Positions 25,084 to 35,866 are shown, numbered from the stretch's first letter. The stretch is 38,270 nucleotides of DNA from Thiotrichales bacterium (GCA_947478525.1 CANJVU010000024.1:1-38270), one strand, 5' to 3'. Numbers and translations are program-made. The notes: generated by a model from the letters alone, not told the origin.

Positions 25084-27661
25084 CGACTGAAATTCGGATG
25101 TCACTGACCGTCTCCTTACTCGACAAGTTACCAATGACCACCTCGGCCAGTTTCGGCATGATCGTGCTACGCAGGATATGATCGATGTTACGCGCGCCGG
25201 TTTCAACCTCGGTACAACGCGCGCCAATTTGCGCCAGCACCCCATCAGTATAGCGCAATTGGCAGCGATTTTGTAGCTGAACACGGCGACTCAGCGCATC
25301 CAACTTTAGTTTTACGATAGAACTGAGTGCCTGATCCGTCAAGATACGATACGGAATCACGGTGGTACGCGCCAACAGAGCAGGCTTAAACCAACGGCTT
25401 AAGGTCGGACGGACCGCTTCGGTAATGCCCTCAAGCGTAATGTTTTGATCAGCATGACAAATATGGGTGATCTCATCTGTCGCCAAGTTACTGGTCAAGA
25501 AAATCACGGTATTGGAAAAATCAACTTCGCGGCCTTCGCCATCGGTTAAGGTTCCTTTATCAAATACCTGATAAAACAAATTCAACACATCCAGACTGGC
25601 TTTTTCGACTTCATCGAGCAACACCACGCTGTAGGGACGTTGACGAATGGCTTCGGTTAACATACCACCTTCGCCATACCCCACATAGCCTGGCGGCGAG
25701 CCAATCAAACGACTGATGGTATGTTTCTCCTGGAACTCGCTCATATTGATGGTCACCAAACTTTGTTCACCGCCAAACAGGGTATCAGCAACCGTCAGCG
25801 CCGTTTCGGTTTTACCGACACCGCTGGGACCAACCAATAAGAAAATGCCCATCGGCTGATTCGGTGCTTTCAAGCCGGCTTTCGCCAACTTCAAGCGTTC
25901 CGCCACTAATTCAATTGCTTGATCCTGACCCTTAATGCGTTGTTGTAATTGCCCTGGCAATAACTTTAATCCCGCCGCTTCATCTCGCAGCACCTTGCCC
26001 AGAGGAATGCCGGTCCAATCCGATACCACTTTACCTACGGCATCCGGGTCGACTTCAAAATACAACAACGGTTCTGGTTGTTGTATTTTCTGTAATTTTT
26101 TGACCAACTGATTGCGTTGTTTATGCAACGCCACTTGCTCTTTTTTGTTCGCAGATTGCATTTTTTCACGACCTTGCAATAACTCATCAATCAATACCCG
26201 CTCTTTCTGACAGCGCTCCATCAATTGCTGCAAAGTTTCATTCAGGGCGACCAATCGTTCAGCGCAGTGCGTCAAACGCTCTGCTTCGACGATAACACCA
26301 TGCAACTGATCGCGCTCTAAGGCATCTTGCTCGCGAATCACCGATTGAATTTGCTGCTCACAGGCTTCAATTGCAGCAGGTTTTCCCGATAAATTCACTT
26401 GTACTCGGGCAGCGCAGGTATCCAATAAATCCACCGCTTTATCCGGTTGCTGGCGACCCGTAATATAACGCGTCGATAACTCTACCGCAGCAACTACCGC
26501 ATCATCACGAATCACCACGCCGTGGGATTGTTCATAACGCGCCTTTAACCCGCGCAAAATCATCACCGTATTTTCAGCCGACGGCGGATCAAGTTTCACC
26601 AACTGAAAGCGACGCGTTAATGCCGGGTCTTTTTCAAAATGTTTTTTATATTCCTGCCACGTGGTTGCGGCAATAGTTCGAAGTTCACCGCGCGCTAACG
26701 CTGGTTTCAATAAGTTTGCCGCATCATGCCCTTCCTGACCACCAGCCCCAATAATTGTATGTGCTTCATCAATAAACAAAATAATCGGCTTTTCTGAGGA
26801 TTTGACTTCGTTGATGACTGCTTTTAGGCGGCTCTCAAACACGCCTTTTACACTGGCACCGGCTTCAAGTAGCGCCATATCCAAACATAAAATCGATACC
26901 GTAGACAACGCTTTGGGTACTTCACCTTGAATGATTTTCAACGCCAATCCTTCAATCACTGCGGTTTTGCCGACACCCGCTTCCCCCACCAGAATAGGAT
27001 TGTTTTTACGGCGACGACATAAAATATCAATCATTTGACGAATTTCGGTGTCACGACCCAACACCGGATCCAAATCGCCTCTGCGGGCTTTTTCAGTGAT
27101 GTCTTCACAAAATTGCCGTAATGCAGACTGCTCGCCACCGGCGGCATGCGCAGCCGATGAATGGTCATTTTTTTCAGTTAAGGTTTGTTCGCAAGATTTG
27201 GCGAATAGCTCCGGTAATATTTTAATGATGTCTGATTTTGATAACATCGATAACACCGCAAAAGCATGATTCCCTGAAAATAGATCAATCTCCTGACAAA
27301 GTGCCAACAATAATGCTGCCGAACGAACCTTTGCTTCATGCATTTCTACTGACGCCATAAGCCAGGCATCTTGAATCAGACTAAACACCTGCGGCGAAAA
27401 TACCGGCTTACTGGTATTGCCCATTGGCAGTCGTTCCAGACTACGCAACAACGTCTGACGCAACTTGGTCACATCTAATTCAAAATGATTCAAAATCAAC
27501 GCCATGTCACTTTGCGGATTTTCCAACAATTTACACACCCAATGTTCCAGGGTGATTTCGTAGCACCCACTTTGGATACATGCCCCCGCCGCTGCCTCTA
27601 ACGCCGTCGAGCTGTAGGGGTTCAATTTTTTAACCAGCTGCTGAATATTAATCTTGATCAC
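25049..27661 (-). CDS. clpV: ClpV/TssH-type AAA+ disaggregase
   Basis: The 870-residue protein has a Clp N-domain (about 8-150) and a first AAA+ module (Walker A GEAGVGKT at 226-233, Walker B ILFIDEAH at 294-301). A coiled-coil middle region (about 425-530) and a second AAA+ module follow (GPSGVGKT at 611-618, VVLLDEVEK at 679-687). The segment [30 protein letters not shown] is characteristic of ClpV of type VI secretion rather than ClpB. ClpV normally disassembles contracted TssB/TssC sheaths. No other type VI gene is in the window, so it is either an outlying member of a split locus or a lone disaggregase. It has a strong promoter and heads the transporter and comF genes. Confidence 0.88.
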   Translation of the reverse strand: MIKINIQQLVKKLNPYSSTALEAAAGACIQSGCYEITLEHWVCKLLENPQSDMALILNHFELDVTKLRQTLLRSLERLPMGNTSKPVFSPQVFSLIQDAWLMASVEMHEAKVRSAALLLALCQEIDLFSGNHAFAVLSMLSKSDIIKILPELFAKSCEQTLTEKNDHSSAAHAAGGEQSALRQFCEDITEKARRGDLDPVLGRDTEIRQMIDILCRRRKNNPILVGEAGVGKTAVIEGLALKIIQGEVPKALSTVSILCLDMALLEAGASVKGVFESRLKAVINEVKSSEKPIILFIDEAHTIIGAGGQEGHDAANLLKPALARGELRTIAATTWQEYKKHFEKDPALTRRFQLVKLDPPSAENTVMILRGLKARYEQSHGVVIRDDAVVAAVELSTRYITGRQQPDKAVDLLDTCAARVQVNLSGKPAAIEACEQQIQSVIREQDALERDQLHGVIVEAERLTHCAERLVALNETLQQLMERCQKERVLIDELLQGREKMQSANKKEQVALHKQRNQLVKKLQKIQQPEPLLYFEVDPDAVGKVVSDWTGIPLGKVLRDEAAGLKLLPGQLQQRIKGQDQAIELVAERLKLAKAGLKAPNQPMGIFLLVGPSGVGKTETALTVADTLFGGEQSLVTINMSEFQEKHTISRLIGSPPGYVGYGEGGMLTEAIRQRPYSVVLLDEVEKASLDVLNLFYQVFDKGTLTDGEGREVDFSNTVIFLTSNLATDEITHICHADQNITLEGITEAVRPTLSRWFKPALLARTTVIPYRILTDQALSSIVKLKLDALSRRVQLQNRCQLRYTDGVLAQIGARCTEVETGARNIDHILRSTIMPKLAEVVIGNLSSKETVSDIRISVDAGGNFEYAYG

Positions 27662-27690
27662 GTCTCACACTCCACTGTTAGAACGAGACA

Positions 27691-27719
27691 AATATAACAC
27701 TATAACGAGCAAAAATCAA
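27691..27719 (-). promoter_or_regulatory. Strong promoter of the clpV cluster
   Basis: On the minus strand TTGATT (27719-27714) and TATATT (27696-27691) have a 17-base spacer. The start is predicted near 27684, giving a leader of about 23 bases. Confidence 0.7.
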
Positions 27720-27722
27720 TCT

Positions 27723-27738
27723 TATTATTTAAATAATA
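27723..27738. promoter_or_regulatory. Perfect 16-base A/T palindrome upstream of clpV
   Basis: tattatttaaataata is self-complementary and lies immediately upstream of the clpV -35 box, in a very A+T-rich gap. It could be a regulator site or UP-like element. Symmetry in pure A/T sequence is weak evidence. Confidence 0.3.
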
Positions 27739-27771
27739 CATTTTTTATTATTATTCAAGAGTCCTTTCTAT

Positions 27772-28980
27772 TTATTTTTCATATACCTGCTCCTGTTGCA
27801 GTTTTATTAATCTTCTAAATCCAAACATCATCAATAACGATAATACGCCGCAGCCAAACCATAAAATGCGGCCCTCAAAGTACGGATAAATTAACCCACC
27901 TACGAGCGGTGCTAAAACGATACCGGTGGTCATGCCGCCTTGGAATATTCCCATAAAAAATCCCGGGCAGGATTTGTCGGCATAGCGCATCGCCAACACA
28001 TAAAACGGCGAGGCAGTGAAAATTTCGCCCAGCGTCAATAAAATCATCGATAAAATCGGTACTGCGATGTTGCTACCAAAAGGCAATATGGCAAATCCAG
28101 CACCAACAAACAATGTGCCGAGCACCACCAAATGAATAGGCTCCGCAACTTTCAACCAGGACATCAGCGGCACTTCCAGTAATACAATTAGCGCCATATT
28201 AATGGTGAATACATAACCCATCACCTGCACATTCAGGCCATCATAATGTGCCAGATAGAGCCCATACATTGCACGCATCTGGCAAAAAATTAAATAGTTA
28301 AGCACAAACAATAACAACAAAATCAAAAAGGCACGATTGCACAACAACAACCCCCAGGCACTTTGATCAGGCTTGTGTTCACGGCGAATCGACTTGCTGT
28401 TGAGAATCTTAAACCAATAATGCAATAACCCCGCCGACAGCACGCTCATCAACGCAGTAAACCAGAAAAAATAGTCGAAATTGATGCGCGCCAAAGCACC
28501 GCCAATGGCAATGGCAAAGGCCAACCCCAGATTATAGGCCATGCGATAAAACGCAAATACACGCGTGCGATCGCTCTGCTCACAATGCGCAAATAAAATC
28601 AAACTGTTGGAGGGGCGAAAAATAAAGGTGAATAGGTTGGACAGAAAAATCAATAGCATGATCACCCCATAAACATGGGTGAAGGGAATCAGGACATTTT
28701 GCAAAGCCACAAACAACAAACTGATCTGACAAATGCGCACATGATTAAAGCGATCAGCACACCAACCACCAATGTAAGAACCTACAATCCCACCGACACC
28801 ACCTATGGCAAATACCCAGGCCATCTGCATTACGCTGAAGTGCTCCACATTTACCAAATACAGGGCGACAAAAAAACTCATCATCACCCCTGCAGCGTTG
28901 ACAAACACTGCAACGATGTTGAGCCACAGTGCCAGAGAAAAATCGCGATAATGATTAAAATAGGAAGCCAAGATACGCAT
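27772..28980 (-). CDS. MFS transporter, MdtH-like drug-efflux type
   Basis: A 402-residue, twelve-helix major facilitator protein. Motif A after helix 2 is [12 protein letters not shown], as in drug:H+ antiporters, and the length fits the MdtH-like group. The substrate cannot be stated. The frame is open to 29088, but the ATG at 28980 ([14 protein letters not shown]) has GAG 8 bases upstream and avoids the efp promoter. The upstream ATG at 29016 is possible. The gene is divergent from efp. Confidence 0.82.
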   Translation of the reverse strand: MRILASYFNHYRDFSLALWLNIVAVFVNAAGVMMSFFVALYLVNVEHFSVMQMAWVFAIGGVGGIVGSYIGGWCADRFNHVRICQISLLFVALQNVLIPFTHVYGVIMLLIFLSNLFTFIFRPSNSLILFAHCEQSDRTRVFAFYRMAYNLGLAFAIAIGGALARINFDYFFWFTALMSVLSAGLLHYWFKILNSKSIRREHKPDQSAWGLLLCNRAFLILLLLFVLNYLIFCQMRAMYGLYLAHYDGLNVQVMGYVFTINMALIVLLEVPLMSWLKVAEPIHLVVLGTLFVGAGFAILPFGSNIAVPILSMILLTLGEIFTASPFYVLAMRYADKSCPGFFMGIFQGGMTTGIVLAPLVGGLIYPYFEGRILWFGCGVLSLLMMFGFRRLIKLQQEQVYEK

Positions 28981-29041
28981 AACACGCTCACAATATGAAC
29001 TTTTTGATGGTACCATGTTCCATAACAGAACACAAATCAAC

Positions 29042-29070
29042 TTGTCGCGGGCTTTTATTTCTACTATACT
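29042..29070 (+). promoter_or_regulatory. efp promoter
   Basis: TTGTCG (29042-29047) and TATACT (29065-29070) are 17 bases apart. The start is near 29077, and GAGGT serves as ribosome binding site before the ATG at 29102. Confidence 0.72.
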
Positions 29071-29101
29071 GACCGCGAAAATCAACACACGAGGTCATCT
29101 C

Positions 29102-29671
29102 ATGGGAATTGTTAGCACCAACGAATTTAAATCCGGCTTGAAAGTATTACTCGAAAGCCAACCTTGCAGCATCATCGAAAATGAGTTTGTTAAACCCGGC
29201 AAAGGTCAAGCGTTTAACCGCGTAAAAATGCGCAACTTGTTGAATGGTCGTGTCATTGAAAAAACCTTCAAATCGGGCGACACCCTGGAAACTGCTGATG
29301 TGAACGACGTTGAGGCACAATACCTGTATAATGATGGCGAATTCTGGTTCTTCATGCAACCGGAAAGTTTTGAACAATACCAAGCCACCAAAGAAGTGCT
29401 CGGCGAAACCATGTTGTGGCTGAAAGAACAAGATGTTTGCATTATTACGTTATGGAACGGCCAACCCTTGGCGATTGAACCTCCCAACGTGGTTCATTTA
29501 CGCGTGATTGAAACCGACCCAGGCTTAAAAGGCGATACTGCGGGCAGCGGTGGAAAACCGGCCAAATTAGAGACAGGCGCAGTGGTTCGCGTGCCGCTGT
29601 TTGTCAACATTGATGACATCCTCAAGGTAAACACCAAAACCAAAGAATATCTGTCGCGCGTGAAAGAGTAA
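29102..29671 (+). CDS. efp: Elongation factor P
   Basis: EF-P rescues ribosomes stalled on polyproline. The 189-residue protein has three beta-barrel domains: KOW-like at the N-terminus, then two OB folds. The loop KPGKGQAF carries Lys34, the residue beta-lysylated by EpmA in enterics, so the modified form of the pathway is expected. The C-terminal signature [22 protein letters not shown] is present. The open frame begins at 29015, but the promoter at 29042-29070 and GAGGT fix the start at 29102. Confidence 0.96.
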   Translation: MGIVSTNEFKSGLKVLLESQPCSIIENEFVKPGKGQAFNRVKMRNLLNGRVIEKTFKSGDTLETADVNDVEAQYLYNDGEFWFFMQPESFEQYQATKEVLGETMLWLKEQDVCIITLWNGQPLAIEPPNVVHLRVIETDPGLKGDTAGSGGKPAKLETGAVVRVPLFVNIDDILKVNTKTKEYLSRVKE

Positions 29672-29685
29672 TCTGTTTTAACAAG

Positions 29686-29709
29686 GTGGATTACGCTGCG
29701 CTATTCCAC
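29686..29709. terminator. Hairpin between convergent efp and fkpB
   Basis: gtggattacgctgcgctatt followed by ccac folds as an imperfect stem (GTGGA/TCCAC plus two inner pairs). It resembles the 'ggtggattacgc...taatccacc' palindromes common between proteobacterial genes. It overlaps the last codons of fkpB. It has no long T-run, so it may be a bidirectional 3' hairpin rather than a strict terminator. Confidence 0.4.
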
Positions 29710-30132
29710 GGTGATAATTTCCACATCGAATAACACCACCTGCCCTGCTAAGGGGTGGTTAAAGTCAATGGTCACTTCATTGGTTTGCACTTCACGAATA
29801 ATTCCCGGTCGTTCGCTACCGCTGGGGTGGCTGAACATCACAATGGTCCCTGGCTCACAATCTTTTTCTACCTGGGTAAAACGGCTTTTGGGAATCTGAT
29901 AAATATTCGCTGGATGAGGTTCACCAAAGGCATCCTCTGGCAATAGCATCACTTTTTTCTTATCGCCGGCTTTCAAACCCAACAATGCTTCTTCTAATTT
30001 TTTTGAAAAAGTATCGGTACCCATTTGAAAACGCATTGGTTTGCCAATATTATGGGTACTTTCGGCCATACTGCCGTCTTTTAAACGAATATCGATATGC
30101 ATGGATACCCAGCTGCTTGCCGCAATATTCAT
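29701..30132 (-). CDS. fkpB: FKBP-type peptidyl-prolyl isomerase, SlpA-like
   Basis: The 143-residue protein carries the short FKBP core split by an insert-in-flap domain (EDAFGEPHPANIYQIPKSRF), like SlpA/FkpB. It begins IDIRLKDGSMAEST and ends GQVVLFDVEIITVE. Cytoplasmic prolyl isomerases of this type also act as chaperones. The ATG overlaps the lspA stop by one base (TAATG), matching the ileS-lspA-fkpB operon of enterics; ispH, which follows in E. coli, is absent here. Confidence 0.92.
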   Translation of the reverse strand: MNIAASSWVSMHIDIRLKDGSMAESTHNIGKPMRFQMGTDTFSKKLEEALLGLKAGDKKKVMLLPEDAFGEPHPANIYQIPKSRFTQVEKDCEPGTIVMFSHPSGSERPGIIREVQTNEVTIDFNHPLAGQVVLFDVEIITVE

Positions 30133-30617
30133 TATTTTTTACCTCTCATTCCCAATACAATGATCAATACCGCGCCGACGCAAATGGCAGAATCAGCAAC
30201 ATTAAACGCAGGCCAGTGATATTGGCCAAGATAAAAATCGAAAAAATCGATGACACGACCATAGGCGGCGCGGTCATATAAATTACCCAGCGCCCCACCC
30301 AAAACCAAAGAAAGCCCTGCAGCCAGCCAGTTTTGTTGTTTCGATAAGCGTGCCAAAATTGCCACAATGATAATCGCCACCACCACGGCTAAACCACAAA
30401 ACAACCACTGCTGCCAGCCGCCCATTTGAGCCAAAAAACTAAACGCCGCACCTAGATTGTACGCCAAGGTCAAATTGAAAAAATGGGGAATCACTGTCAC
30501 GGGCTGATAGGGAATTAAGTATTGCTGCACCAGGTGTTTACTGATGATATCAATAATAAAAATCAACACCGCCAATTTCAACCAACGTAATTGGCCATTT
30601 TTTTTGGGATCAGACAT
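30132..30617 (-). CDS. lspA: Lipoprotein signal peptidase (signal peptidase II)
   Basis: LspA cleaves the signal peptide of lipoproteins after lipidation. The 161-residue protein has four membrane helices. The catalytic aspartates are in [18 protein letters not shown] and FNVADSAI, and the N-terminal DIISKHLV and NLGAAFSFL motifs are present. The ATG at 30617 has GGAGAGG upstream and overlaps the ileS stop by 8 bases. The longer frame to 30734 lies in ileS and is not used. Confidence 0.95.
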   Translation of the reverse strand: MSDPKKNGQLRWLKLAVLIFIIDIISKHLVQQYLIPYQPVTVIPHFFNLTLAYNLGAAFSFLAQMGGWQQWLFCGLAVVVAIIIVAILARLSKQQNWLAAGLSLVLGGALGNLYDRAAYGRVIDFFDFYLGQYHWPAFNVADSAICVGAVLIIVLGMRGKK

Positions 30618-33429
30618 ACTGTCGCACCTCTCCTGCGCCATAAACGTTGTCAACACAGCGACTGCAAATTTCTGGATATTCGGGATTAGCGCCGACGTCT
30701 TCACGCAAATGCCAGCAGCGTACGCATTTTTCATGACGTGTCGGATTCACTAACAACTTTAATCCCACCACAGCGGTTTCTACAGCAGCAGCATCGGCTT
30801 GTTCGATCGGCAAAACAGTCGCTTGTGAGGTGATTAATAAAAACCGGAGTTCGTCTTGTAACGTCGACAGTAATTTCAGCAACTCTGGGCTGGCATATAC
30901 CACCACTTCTACTTCTAAAGCAGAACCCACTTTGGCATCTTGCCGCAGGCCTTCAATCAACTTATTAGCTTCTGTACGTACCGCCAGTAGCATTTGCCAA
31001 TTTTCTAAGGTTAACGGCGAATGGGTGAGCGGCGACAATTGGGTATACCATTCAGTTAAAAAAACGGATTCAAAAGGTTTACCGGGAATCGCTTCACCGA
31101 TTTCTTCAGCGGTAAAGCTTAAAATCGGCGCCAACCAACGCACCATTGCTTGAATGAGATGATACATCGCGGTCTGTGCCGAACGCCGTGCCACGCTATT
31201 GGTTTGACAGGTGTACTGGCGATCTTTGATCACATCCAGGTAAAAGCCCCCTAAATCAATGACACAGAAATGATGAACTTTTTGCACCACTCCATGGAAC
31301 TGGTATTCGTCATAGGCATTAATGATGTCTTGTTGCAACTCTAAAGCCCGAGCCACAATCCATTGATCAATCGCCAGCAGCTGATCATTTTTCAAGAGCA
31401 TGCTCGGTTCAAAACCATCCAAATTGGCCAACAAAAACCGTACGGTATTACGAATGCGGCGATATGTATCGGCATTGTGCTTTAATATATTGTCGGATAA
31501 GGCAATTTCACCGCGATAATCGCTGGACGCCGCCCACAGACGCAGGATATCGGCACCATATTGCTGAATGACCTTCTGCGGCGCGATCACATTACCCAGT
31601 GATTTTGACATCTTGCGACCTTTGTCATCAACCGTAAAGCCATGCGTTAATACTTGCTTATAAGGCGCAACGCCCTCTCTGGCAACCGAGGCTAATAACG
31701 ACGTATGAAACCAACCGCGGTGTTGATCTGAGCCTTCCAAATAAAGATCGGCGGGATACGTCAACTCAGGACGACGCTGTAAAACTGCCGCAAAGCTCGA
31801 GCCGGAATCAAACCACACATCTATGGTATCTGGACCTTTGCGATACTGGGCAGCTTCATCACCCAGAAAATCTTCCACTGAACATTCAAACCACGCTTCA
31901 ATACCCCCTTGCTCAACGCGCGCAGCAACGGCTTCCATTAACTCAACCGTACGCGGATGTAACTCATCCGTCGCTTTGTTGATAAAAAATGGGATCGGCG
32001 AACCCCAGGTACGTTGGCGCGAGATACACCAGTCCGGGCGATTCTCGATCATTTTTTCAATACGGCTTTTCCCCCAATCGGGAATCCATTTCACTTTCTC
32101 ACGAATGGCCTTTAACGCCAAGTCACGCACGCCGTTTTGTTCCATGCTAATAAACCACTGTGGCGTGGCACGAAAAATCAACGGGGTTTTGTGGCGCCAG
32201 CAATGTGCATAACTGTGCACCCATTTGACCAGCGCCCACAAATGCTCATGCATTTGTAGCTCATCGATAATGGCATCGTTGGCTTTGAACACAAATTGCC
32301 CTTCAACCAATGGCGTGCCTTCGATAAAAACCCCTGCTGAATTCACAGGGTTTTCAACGGCAATTTTGTATTGCTGACAAACGGCATAATCCTCAACACC
32401 ATGAGCTGGGGCGGTATGCACTAAACCGGTACCTGATTCAGTGGTAACATGATCACCTAGAATAATCGGCACTTGTTTGGGATAAAACGGATGGTCGACC
32501 TGCAAGTGTTCCAACTGCGACCCAAAGCATTTCGCCAATACGCAATGCTGAGACACTTCGCCACGCGCCAACACTGATTCCAACAATGCTTCCGCAACGA
32601 TAATGCCCATTTTACGATTCTTATGTTCGCATTCTACCAGCACATACTCAATATTTTTACCTGCCGTTACTGCTTGGTTGGCAGGCAAGGTCCACGGCGT
32701 GGTGGTCCAGATCATCGTAAAAATAGGCACCTTGGGAAGCGTTTCGATGCCAAACGCTGCCAATAATTTTTTCGGTTCTGAAACGGCAAACAGTACATCA
32801 ACAGCAGGAGAAGTTTTGTCTTGATATTCCACCTCGGTATCCGCCAACGACGACTGGCAATCCATACACCAATGCACCGGTTTATGACCTTTGTGCAAAT
32901 GACCATTTTTGATGATTTGCGCTAAGCTGCGGATAATATCGGCTTCATAGGAAAAATCCATGGTACGGTAAGGATTCTGCCAATCTCCAAACACGCCCAA
33001 ACGAATAAAGTCCGCACGTTGTCGATCGATTTGCTCCGCCGCATATTGACGACATTTTTGGCGAAAAGTATTGGCATCAACCTTAACCCCCGGTTTACCC
33101 ACCTGCTTTTCCACCTGCAATTCAATCGGCAACCCGTGGCAATCCCATCCAGGCACATAGGGTGCATCAAAACCACTTAAGGTTTTGGATTTCACCACCA
33201 TGTCTTTGAGAATTTTATTAATCGCATGACCGACGTGAATATCACCATTGGCGTACGGGGGGCCATCGTGCAGAATAAATTTTTTACGACCCACAAACTG
33301 CGCACGGATTTTTTGATACAACCCAGTCATCTGCCATTTTTCCAGAAAACCGGGTTCACGTTGTGATAAATTCGCTTTCATCGCGAATTCAGTGGTGGGG
33401 AGATTGAGGGTGTTTTTGTAGTCGGTCAT
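30610..33429 (-). CDS. ileS: Isoleucyl-tRNA synthetase
   Basis: IleRS charges tRNA-Ile. The 939-residue protein has the class I HIGH-type motif [13 protein letters not shown], a CP1 editing domain with [13 protein letters not shown] and the KMSKSLGN loop. A C-terminal zinc knuckle ([10 protein letters not shown]...CSRC) completes it, as in the E. coli-type enzyme (938 residues). The frame begins with TTG at 33447, but ATG 33429 with GAGA upstream is the better start. It heads the ileS-lspA-fkpB operon with its own promoter; ribF is not adjacent. Confidence 0.97.
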   Translation of the reverse strand: MTDYKNTLNLPTTEFAMKANLSQREPGFLEKWQMTGLYQKIRAQFVGRKKFILHDGPPYANGDIHVGHAINKILKDMVVKSKTLSGFDAPYVPGWDCHGLPIELQVEKQVGKPGVKVDANTFRQKCRQYAAEQIDRQRADFIRLGVFGDWQNPYRTMDFSYEADIIRSLAQIIKNGHLHKGHKPVHWCMDCQSSLADTEVEYQDKTSPAVDVLFAVSEPKKLLAAFGIETLPKVPIFTMIWTTTPWTLPANQAVTAGKNIEYVLVECEHKNRKMGIIVAEALLESVLARGEVSQHCVLAKCFGSQLEHLQVDHPFYPKQVPIILGDHVTTESGTGLVHTAPAHGVEDYAVCQQYKIAVENPVNSAGVFIEGTPLVEGQFVFKANDAIIDELQMHEHLWALVKWVHSYAHCWRHKTPLIFRATPQWFISMEQNGVRDLALKAIREKVKWIPDWGKSRIEKMIENRPDWCISRQRTWGSPIPFFINKATDELHPRTVELMEAVAARVEQGGIEAWFECSVEDFLGDEAAQYRKGPDTIDVWFDSGSSFAAVLQRRPELTYPADLYLEGSDQHRGWFHTSLLASVAREGVAPYKQVLTHGFTVDDKGRKMSKSLGNVIAPQKVIQQYGADILRLWAASSDYRGEIALSDNILKHNADTYRRIRNTVRFLLANLDGFEPSMLLKNDQLLAIDQWIVARALELQQDIINAYDEYQFHGVVQKVHHFCVIDLGGFYLDVIKDRQYTCQTNSVARRSAQTAMYHLIQAMVRWLAPILSFTAEEIGEAIPGKPFESVFLTEWYTQLSPLTHSPLTLENWQMLLAVRTEANKLIEGLRQDAKVGSALEVEVVVYASPELLKLLSTLQDELRFLLITSQATVLPIEQADAAAVETAVVGLKLLVNPTRHEKCVRCWHLREDVGANPEYPEICSRCVDNVYGAGEVRQYV

Positions 33430-33458
33430 GGGATTTCTCTGCTTCAAATCAGACGGTC

Positions 33459-33487
33459 ATTATACCGTTGATGCGAGCGTTTAGCGA
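33459..33487 (-). promoter_or_regulatory. ileS operon promoter
   Basis: On the minus strand a perfect TATAAT (33464-33459) follows TCGCTA (33487-33482) at 17 bases. The predicted leader is about 23 bases. Confidence 0.6.
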
Positions 33488-33563
33488 TACACTTCTCGCC
33501 AATGTTCTACCATGAATGCCAAAATACAAGATGAGAGCCGACTAAGCAACAGCTTCGAGCATT

Positions 33564-34082
33564 TTACGCGAGCGTTTTTCGCATATCAACCCGCGTGATG
33601 TGTTGCGCATAACCACCAATCCAACGTCGCTTCACTTCATAACCCAAGCGTTTGTACATCTCTTGTGGCCCAGCCCGATGGATCAACACGTTCAAATCAA
33701 TCACATTCAACTTTAACTTACGCACTTCATCTTCCATTAAGGTCATGGCCGCCATGGCATAACCTTTGCGACGAAACTCGGGGGCGATGTAGATAAAATT
33801 GACAAACCCCACTAGCATTCCCCAACGCTCGACGGTCACCATTTCCAAGGTACCCGCCCTGGCATTATCTGCGGTTGAATAAATATGGAATGGATAATGC
33901 GCTTTGCCGGGTTTTGGCGTGTTATAAAATGAAAATACTTCCTCTTGTGAGGCACGGTGACTGACCTCCAACGTGGGGTACTCTCCCGCCTGATACATGG
34001 CAATACCATAGTCATTGGTCGCAAAATCCAAATATTCCTTCATCTCTGCTTCGGTGGTAAAGGGTCGCAATTCAATAGACAT
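33564..34082 (-). CDS. GNAT family N-acetyltransferase
   Basis: The 172-residue protein shows the acetyl-CoA loop EFRRKGYAMAAM (R-x-x-G-x-A type) preceded by the strand GFVNFIYIAP. The C-terminal HRAGPQEMYKRLGYE is typical of GNAT motif B. The substrate is unknown. It has a very strong promoter divergent from, and interlocked with, that of prmB. Confidence 0.85.
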   Translation of the reverse strand: MSIELRPFTTEAEMKEYLDFATNDYGIAMYQAGEYPTLEVSHRASQEEVFSFYNTPKPGKAHYPFHIYSTADNARAGTLEMVTVERWGMLVGFVNFIYIAPEFRRKGYAMAAMTLMEDEVRKLKLNVIDLNVLIHRAGPQEMYKRLGYEVKRRWIGGYAQHITRVDMRKTLA

Positions 34083-34118
34083 AAGTGTATGATACTCTGC
34101 AAATGCTTAAGAACGGAC

Positions 34119-34147
34119 ATTATAACTCAGCATTTTGCTATAGTCAA
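34119..34147 (-). promoter_or_regulatory. Promoter of the GNAT gene
   Basis: On the minus strand TTGACT (34147-34142), a 17-base spacer and TATAAT (34124-34119) differ from consensus at one base. It overlaps the prmB promoter on the other strand. Confidence 0.8.
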
Positions 34148-34162
34148 TCGTAACAATATAAT
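34135..34162 (+). promoter_or_regulatory. Promoter of prmB
   Basis: TTGCTA (34135-34140) and TATAAT (34157-34162) have a 16-base spacer. The predicted start near 34169 leaves only about 6 bases before the prmB ATG. Confidence 0.7.
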
Positions 34163-34174
34163 CATGTGGTTTTT

Positions 34175-35050
34175 ATGGAAAATTTACCTACCCTTATAGA
34201 ACTGATCGATCAAATCACCCAACAGTTTTCTGAATCAAATTTATATTTTGGCCATGGCACTGAGAATGCAGGTGATGAAGCCTTTTTCCTGGTCTTTCAA
34301 GTCTGCGGACTCCCCTTCGACACGGATGAAGCACTTTGGAATCAACTGGTTACACCAGAAAAATTACAGCGCATTCAGCAACTGGCACAACAACGTATCA
34401 GGCAAAAAATCCCCCTTTCCTATCTGCTCAACGAAGCCTGGTTTTCGGGTCTAAAATTTTATGTAGATCAAAGAGTCTTAGTGCCCCGCTCACCCTTTGC
34501 CGAGTTGATTCAAATGCAATTTGAACCCTGGGTCGATTCCGGCAAAATTCTCCGCGTACTGGATTTATGTACCGGCAGTGGTTGCATGGCAATCGCCACT
34601 GCCTACGCCCTACCCAATGTACATATCGATGCCGTTGATATTTCCAAAGATGCGCTGGCAGTGGCCAAACGTAATGTCACCGACCATCTCCTGCAAGACC
34701 GAATTCGCCTAATAGAATCTGACGTGTTCAGCGCACTATCAGGCCAACGTTATGACCTGATCATCAGCAACCCACCTTATGTTGATGCTGCGGACATGAG
34801 TGATCTGCCCGCGGAGTATCGTCATGAGCCAGAGATTGGCTTAAGCTCAGGCAGCGATGGCCTGGATATCACCAAACACATTCTACGCGAGGCCAAGCAT
34901 TACTTAACGCCAAAAGGTGCCCTGCTGGTTGAAGTCGGCAATAGCTTTCCTGCATTAGAAGCCCAATTTCCTGAACTGCCTTTTACCTGGATTGAAATCA
35001 GCAGTGGCGAAGATGGCATTTTTCTACTATATTGCAAAGACCTGACTTAA
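34175..35050 (+). CDS. prmB: Ribosomal protein L3 glutamine methyltransferase
   Basis: PrmB methylates the glutamine side chain of ribosomal protein L3. From ATG 34175 the protein has 291 residues. The SAM loop is VLDLCTGSGCMAIA and the catalytic NPPY is in LIISNPPYVDA. An N-terminal substrate-binding domain ending in PLSYLLNEAWF and VLVPRSPFAELI is typical of PrmB rather than PrmC. GTG 34166 is a possible earlier start. No Shine-Dalgarno precedes either, in line with the nearly leaderless transcript predicted. It is followed by the YgjP-type gene and aroC; prmB-aroC adjacency is usual in gammaproteobacteria. Confidence 0.93.
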   Translation: MENLPTLIELIDQITQQFSESNLYFGHGTENAGDEAFFLVFQVCGLPFDTDEALWNQLVTPEKLQRIQQLAQQRIRQKIPLSYLLNEAWFSGLKFYVDQRVLVPRSPFAELIQMQFEPWVDSGKILRVLDLCTGSGCMAIATAYALPNVHIDAVDISKDALAVAKRNVTDHLLQDRIRLIESDVFSALSGQRYDLIISNPPYVDAADMSDLPAEYRHEPEIGLSSGSDGLDITKHILREAKHYLTPKGALLVEVGNSFPALEAQFPELPFTWIEISSGEDGIFLLYCKDLT

Positions 35051-35065
35051 AGAGCATTACCTAAG

Positions 35066-35752
35066 ATGAGCACTGATATTCATTTTCAAATCAAACGCTC
35101 CGATCGGCGAAAAACCATTTCACTACAAGTAAAAGATAGCATGGTGATTATTACCGCACCCAAACGCTGCCCAGAACAATATCTACTTGAATTATTAAAA
35201 AACAAACGCCACTGGATTGAACACCAACAAGCCAAACTAAAGCATGCCAAACTGGCGGTGTCGAAAAAATCGCTGCACCCAGAAGGAATTTTGCATTACT
35301 TAGGTGAGCCTTACACGGTTAATTTGATTACACACCCGATTACCCAGGTTACACTCGATCCAGATAAAATCACCCTTTACGCACCCTCAGAAGCTCATGC
35401 TGAAACCGCTTTGTTGGCGTGGTATCACGAACAAGCGCAGGGATTATTTTTACAAAAATCACTGATGGCAGCCGCACAGCTGAATAAATCATTCAGCGGC
35501 GTTAAAATCGCCCATTACAAATCAAAGTGGGGTTCCTGTTCCGCCCAAGGTGATTTGCGTTATAACTGGCTGCTGATTCAAGCACCTGAACCGGTGATTG
35601 ATTACATCGTTGCACATGAAGTCAGCCATTTGGCCGAACCACATCACCAGGCGAGCTTCTGGAAAACCGTGGCGTTTCTCTGCCCACACTATATCGAAAG
35701 CCGTGCCTGGTTGAAAAAATACGGTGCAAGTCTGCATTGGCCAAACACATAA
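35066..35752 (+). CDS. YgjP-like (DUF45) zinc metalloprotease
   Basis: The 228-residue protein carries the M48/SprT-like zinc site VAHEVSHLAEPHHQ (HExxH plus downstream His). KSKWGSCSAQGDLRYNW is the signature of the DUF45/YgjP family. The N-terminal domain begins RSDRRKTISLQV. The physiological substrate is not established. It lies 15 bases after prmB, inserted between prmB and aroC. Confidence 0.88.
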   Translation: MSTDIHFQIKRSDRRKTISLQVKDSMVIITAPKRCPEQYLLELLKNKRHWIEHQQAKLKHAKLAVSKKSLHPEGILHYLGEPYTVNLITHPITQVTLDPDKITLYAPSEAHAETALLAWYHEQAQGLFLQKSLMAAAQLNKSFSGVKIAHYKSKWGSCSAQGDLRYNWLLIQAPEPVIDYIVAHEVSHLAEPHHQASFWKTVAFLCPHYIESRAWLKKYGASLHWPNT

Positions 35753-35762
35753 GCACACAGAT

Positions 35763-35792
35763 GTGTCGTTATTCCCGGGAAGGCGAGAATCT
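35763..35792 (+). repeat. REP/dRS3-like palindromic element, copy 2 (decayed)
   Basis: gtgtcgttattcccgggaag followed by gcgagaatct matches copy 1 at 13929-13956 over most positions, with mismatches in the arms. It starts about 10 bases after a stop codon, as copy 1 does. Confidence 0.5.
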
Positions 35793-35804
35793 ACAAACGC
35801 AAGG

Positions 35805-35833
35805 ATGACAATGAAAGCTAACCTTGCTATCAT
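35805..35833 (+). promoter_or_regulatory. aroC promoter
   Basis: ATGACA (35805-35810) and TATCAT (35828-35833) are 17 bases apart, and TGC before the -10 makes it an extended type. The start is near 35840. AAGG at 35857-35860 is the ribosome binding site. Confidence 0.68.
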
Positions 35834-35866
35834 GAACCCTGATGTTTTAGTCACGCAAGGCGCAAC

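Noticed and set aside
25084..25284. Arg-rich extension of the PAT-like transporter
   Set aside because: It is an alternative frame of clpV coding sequence and has no family counterpart.
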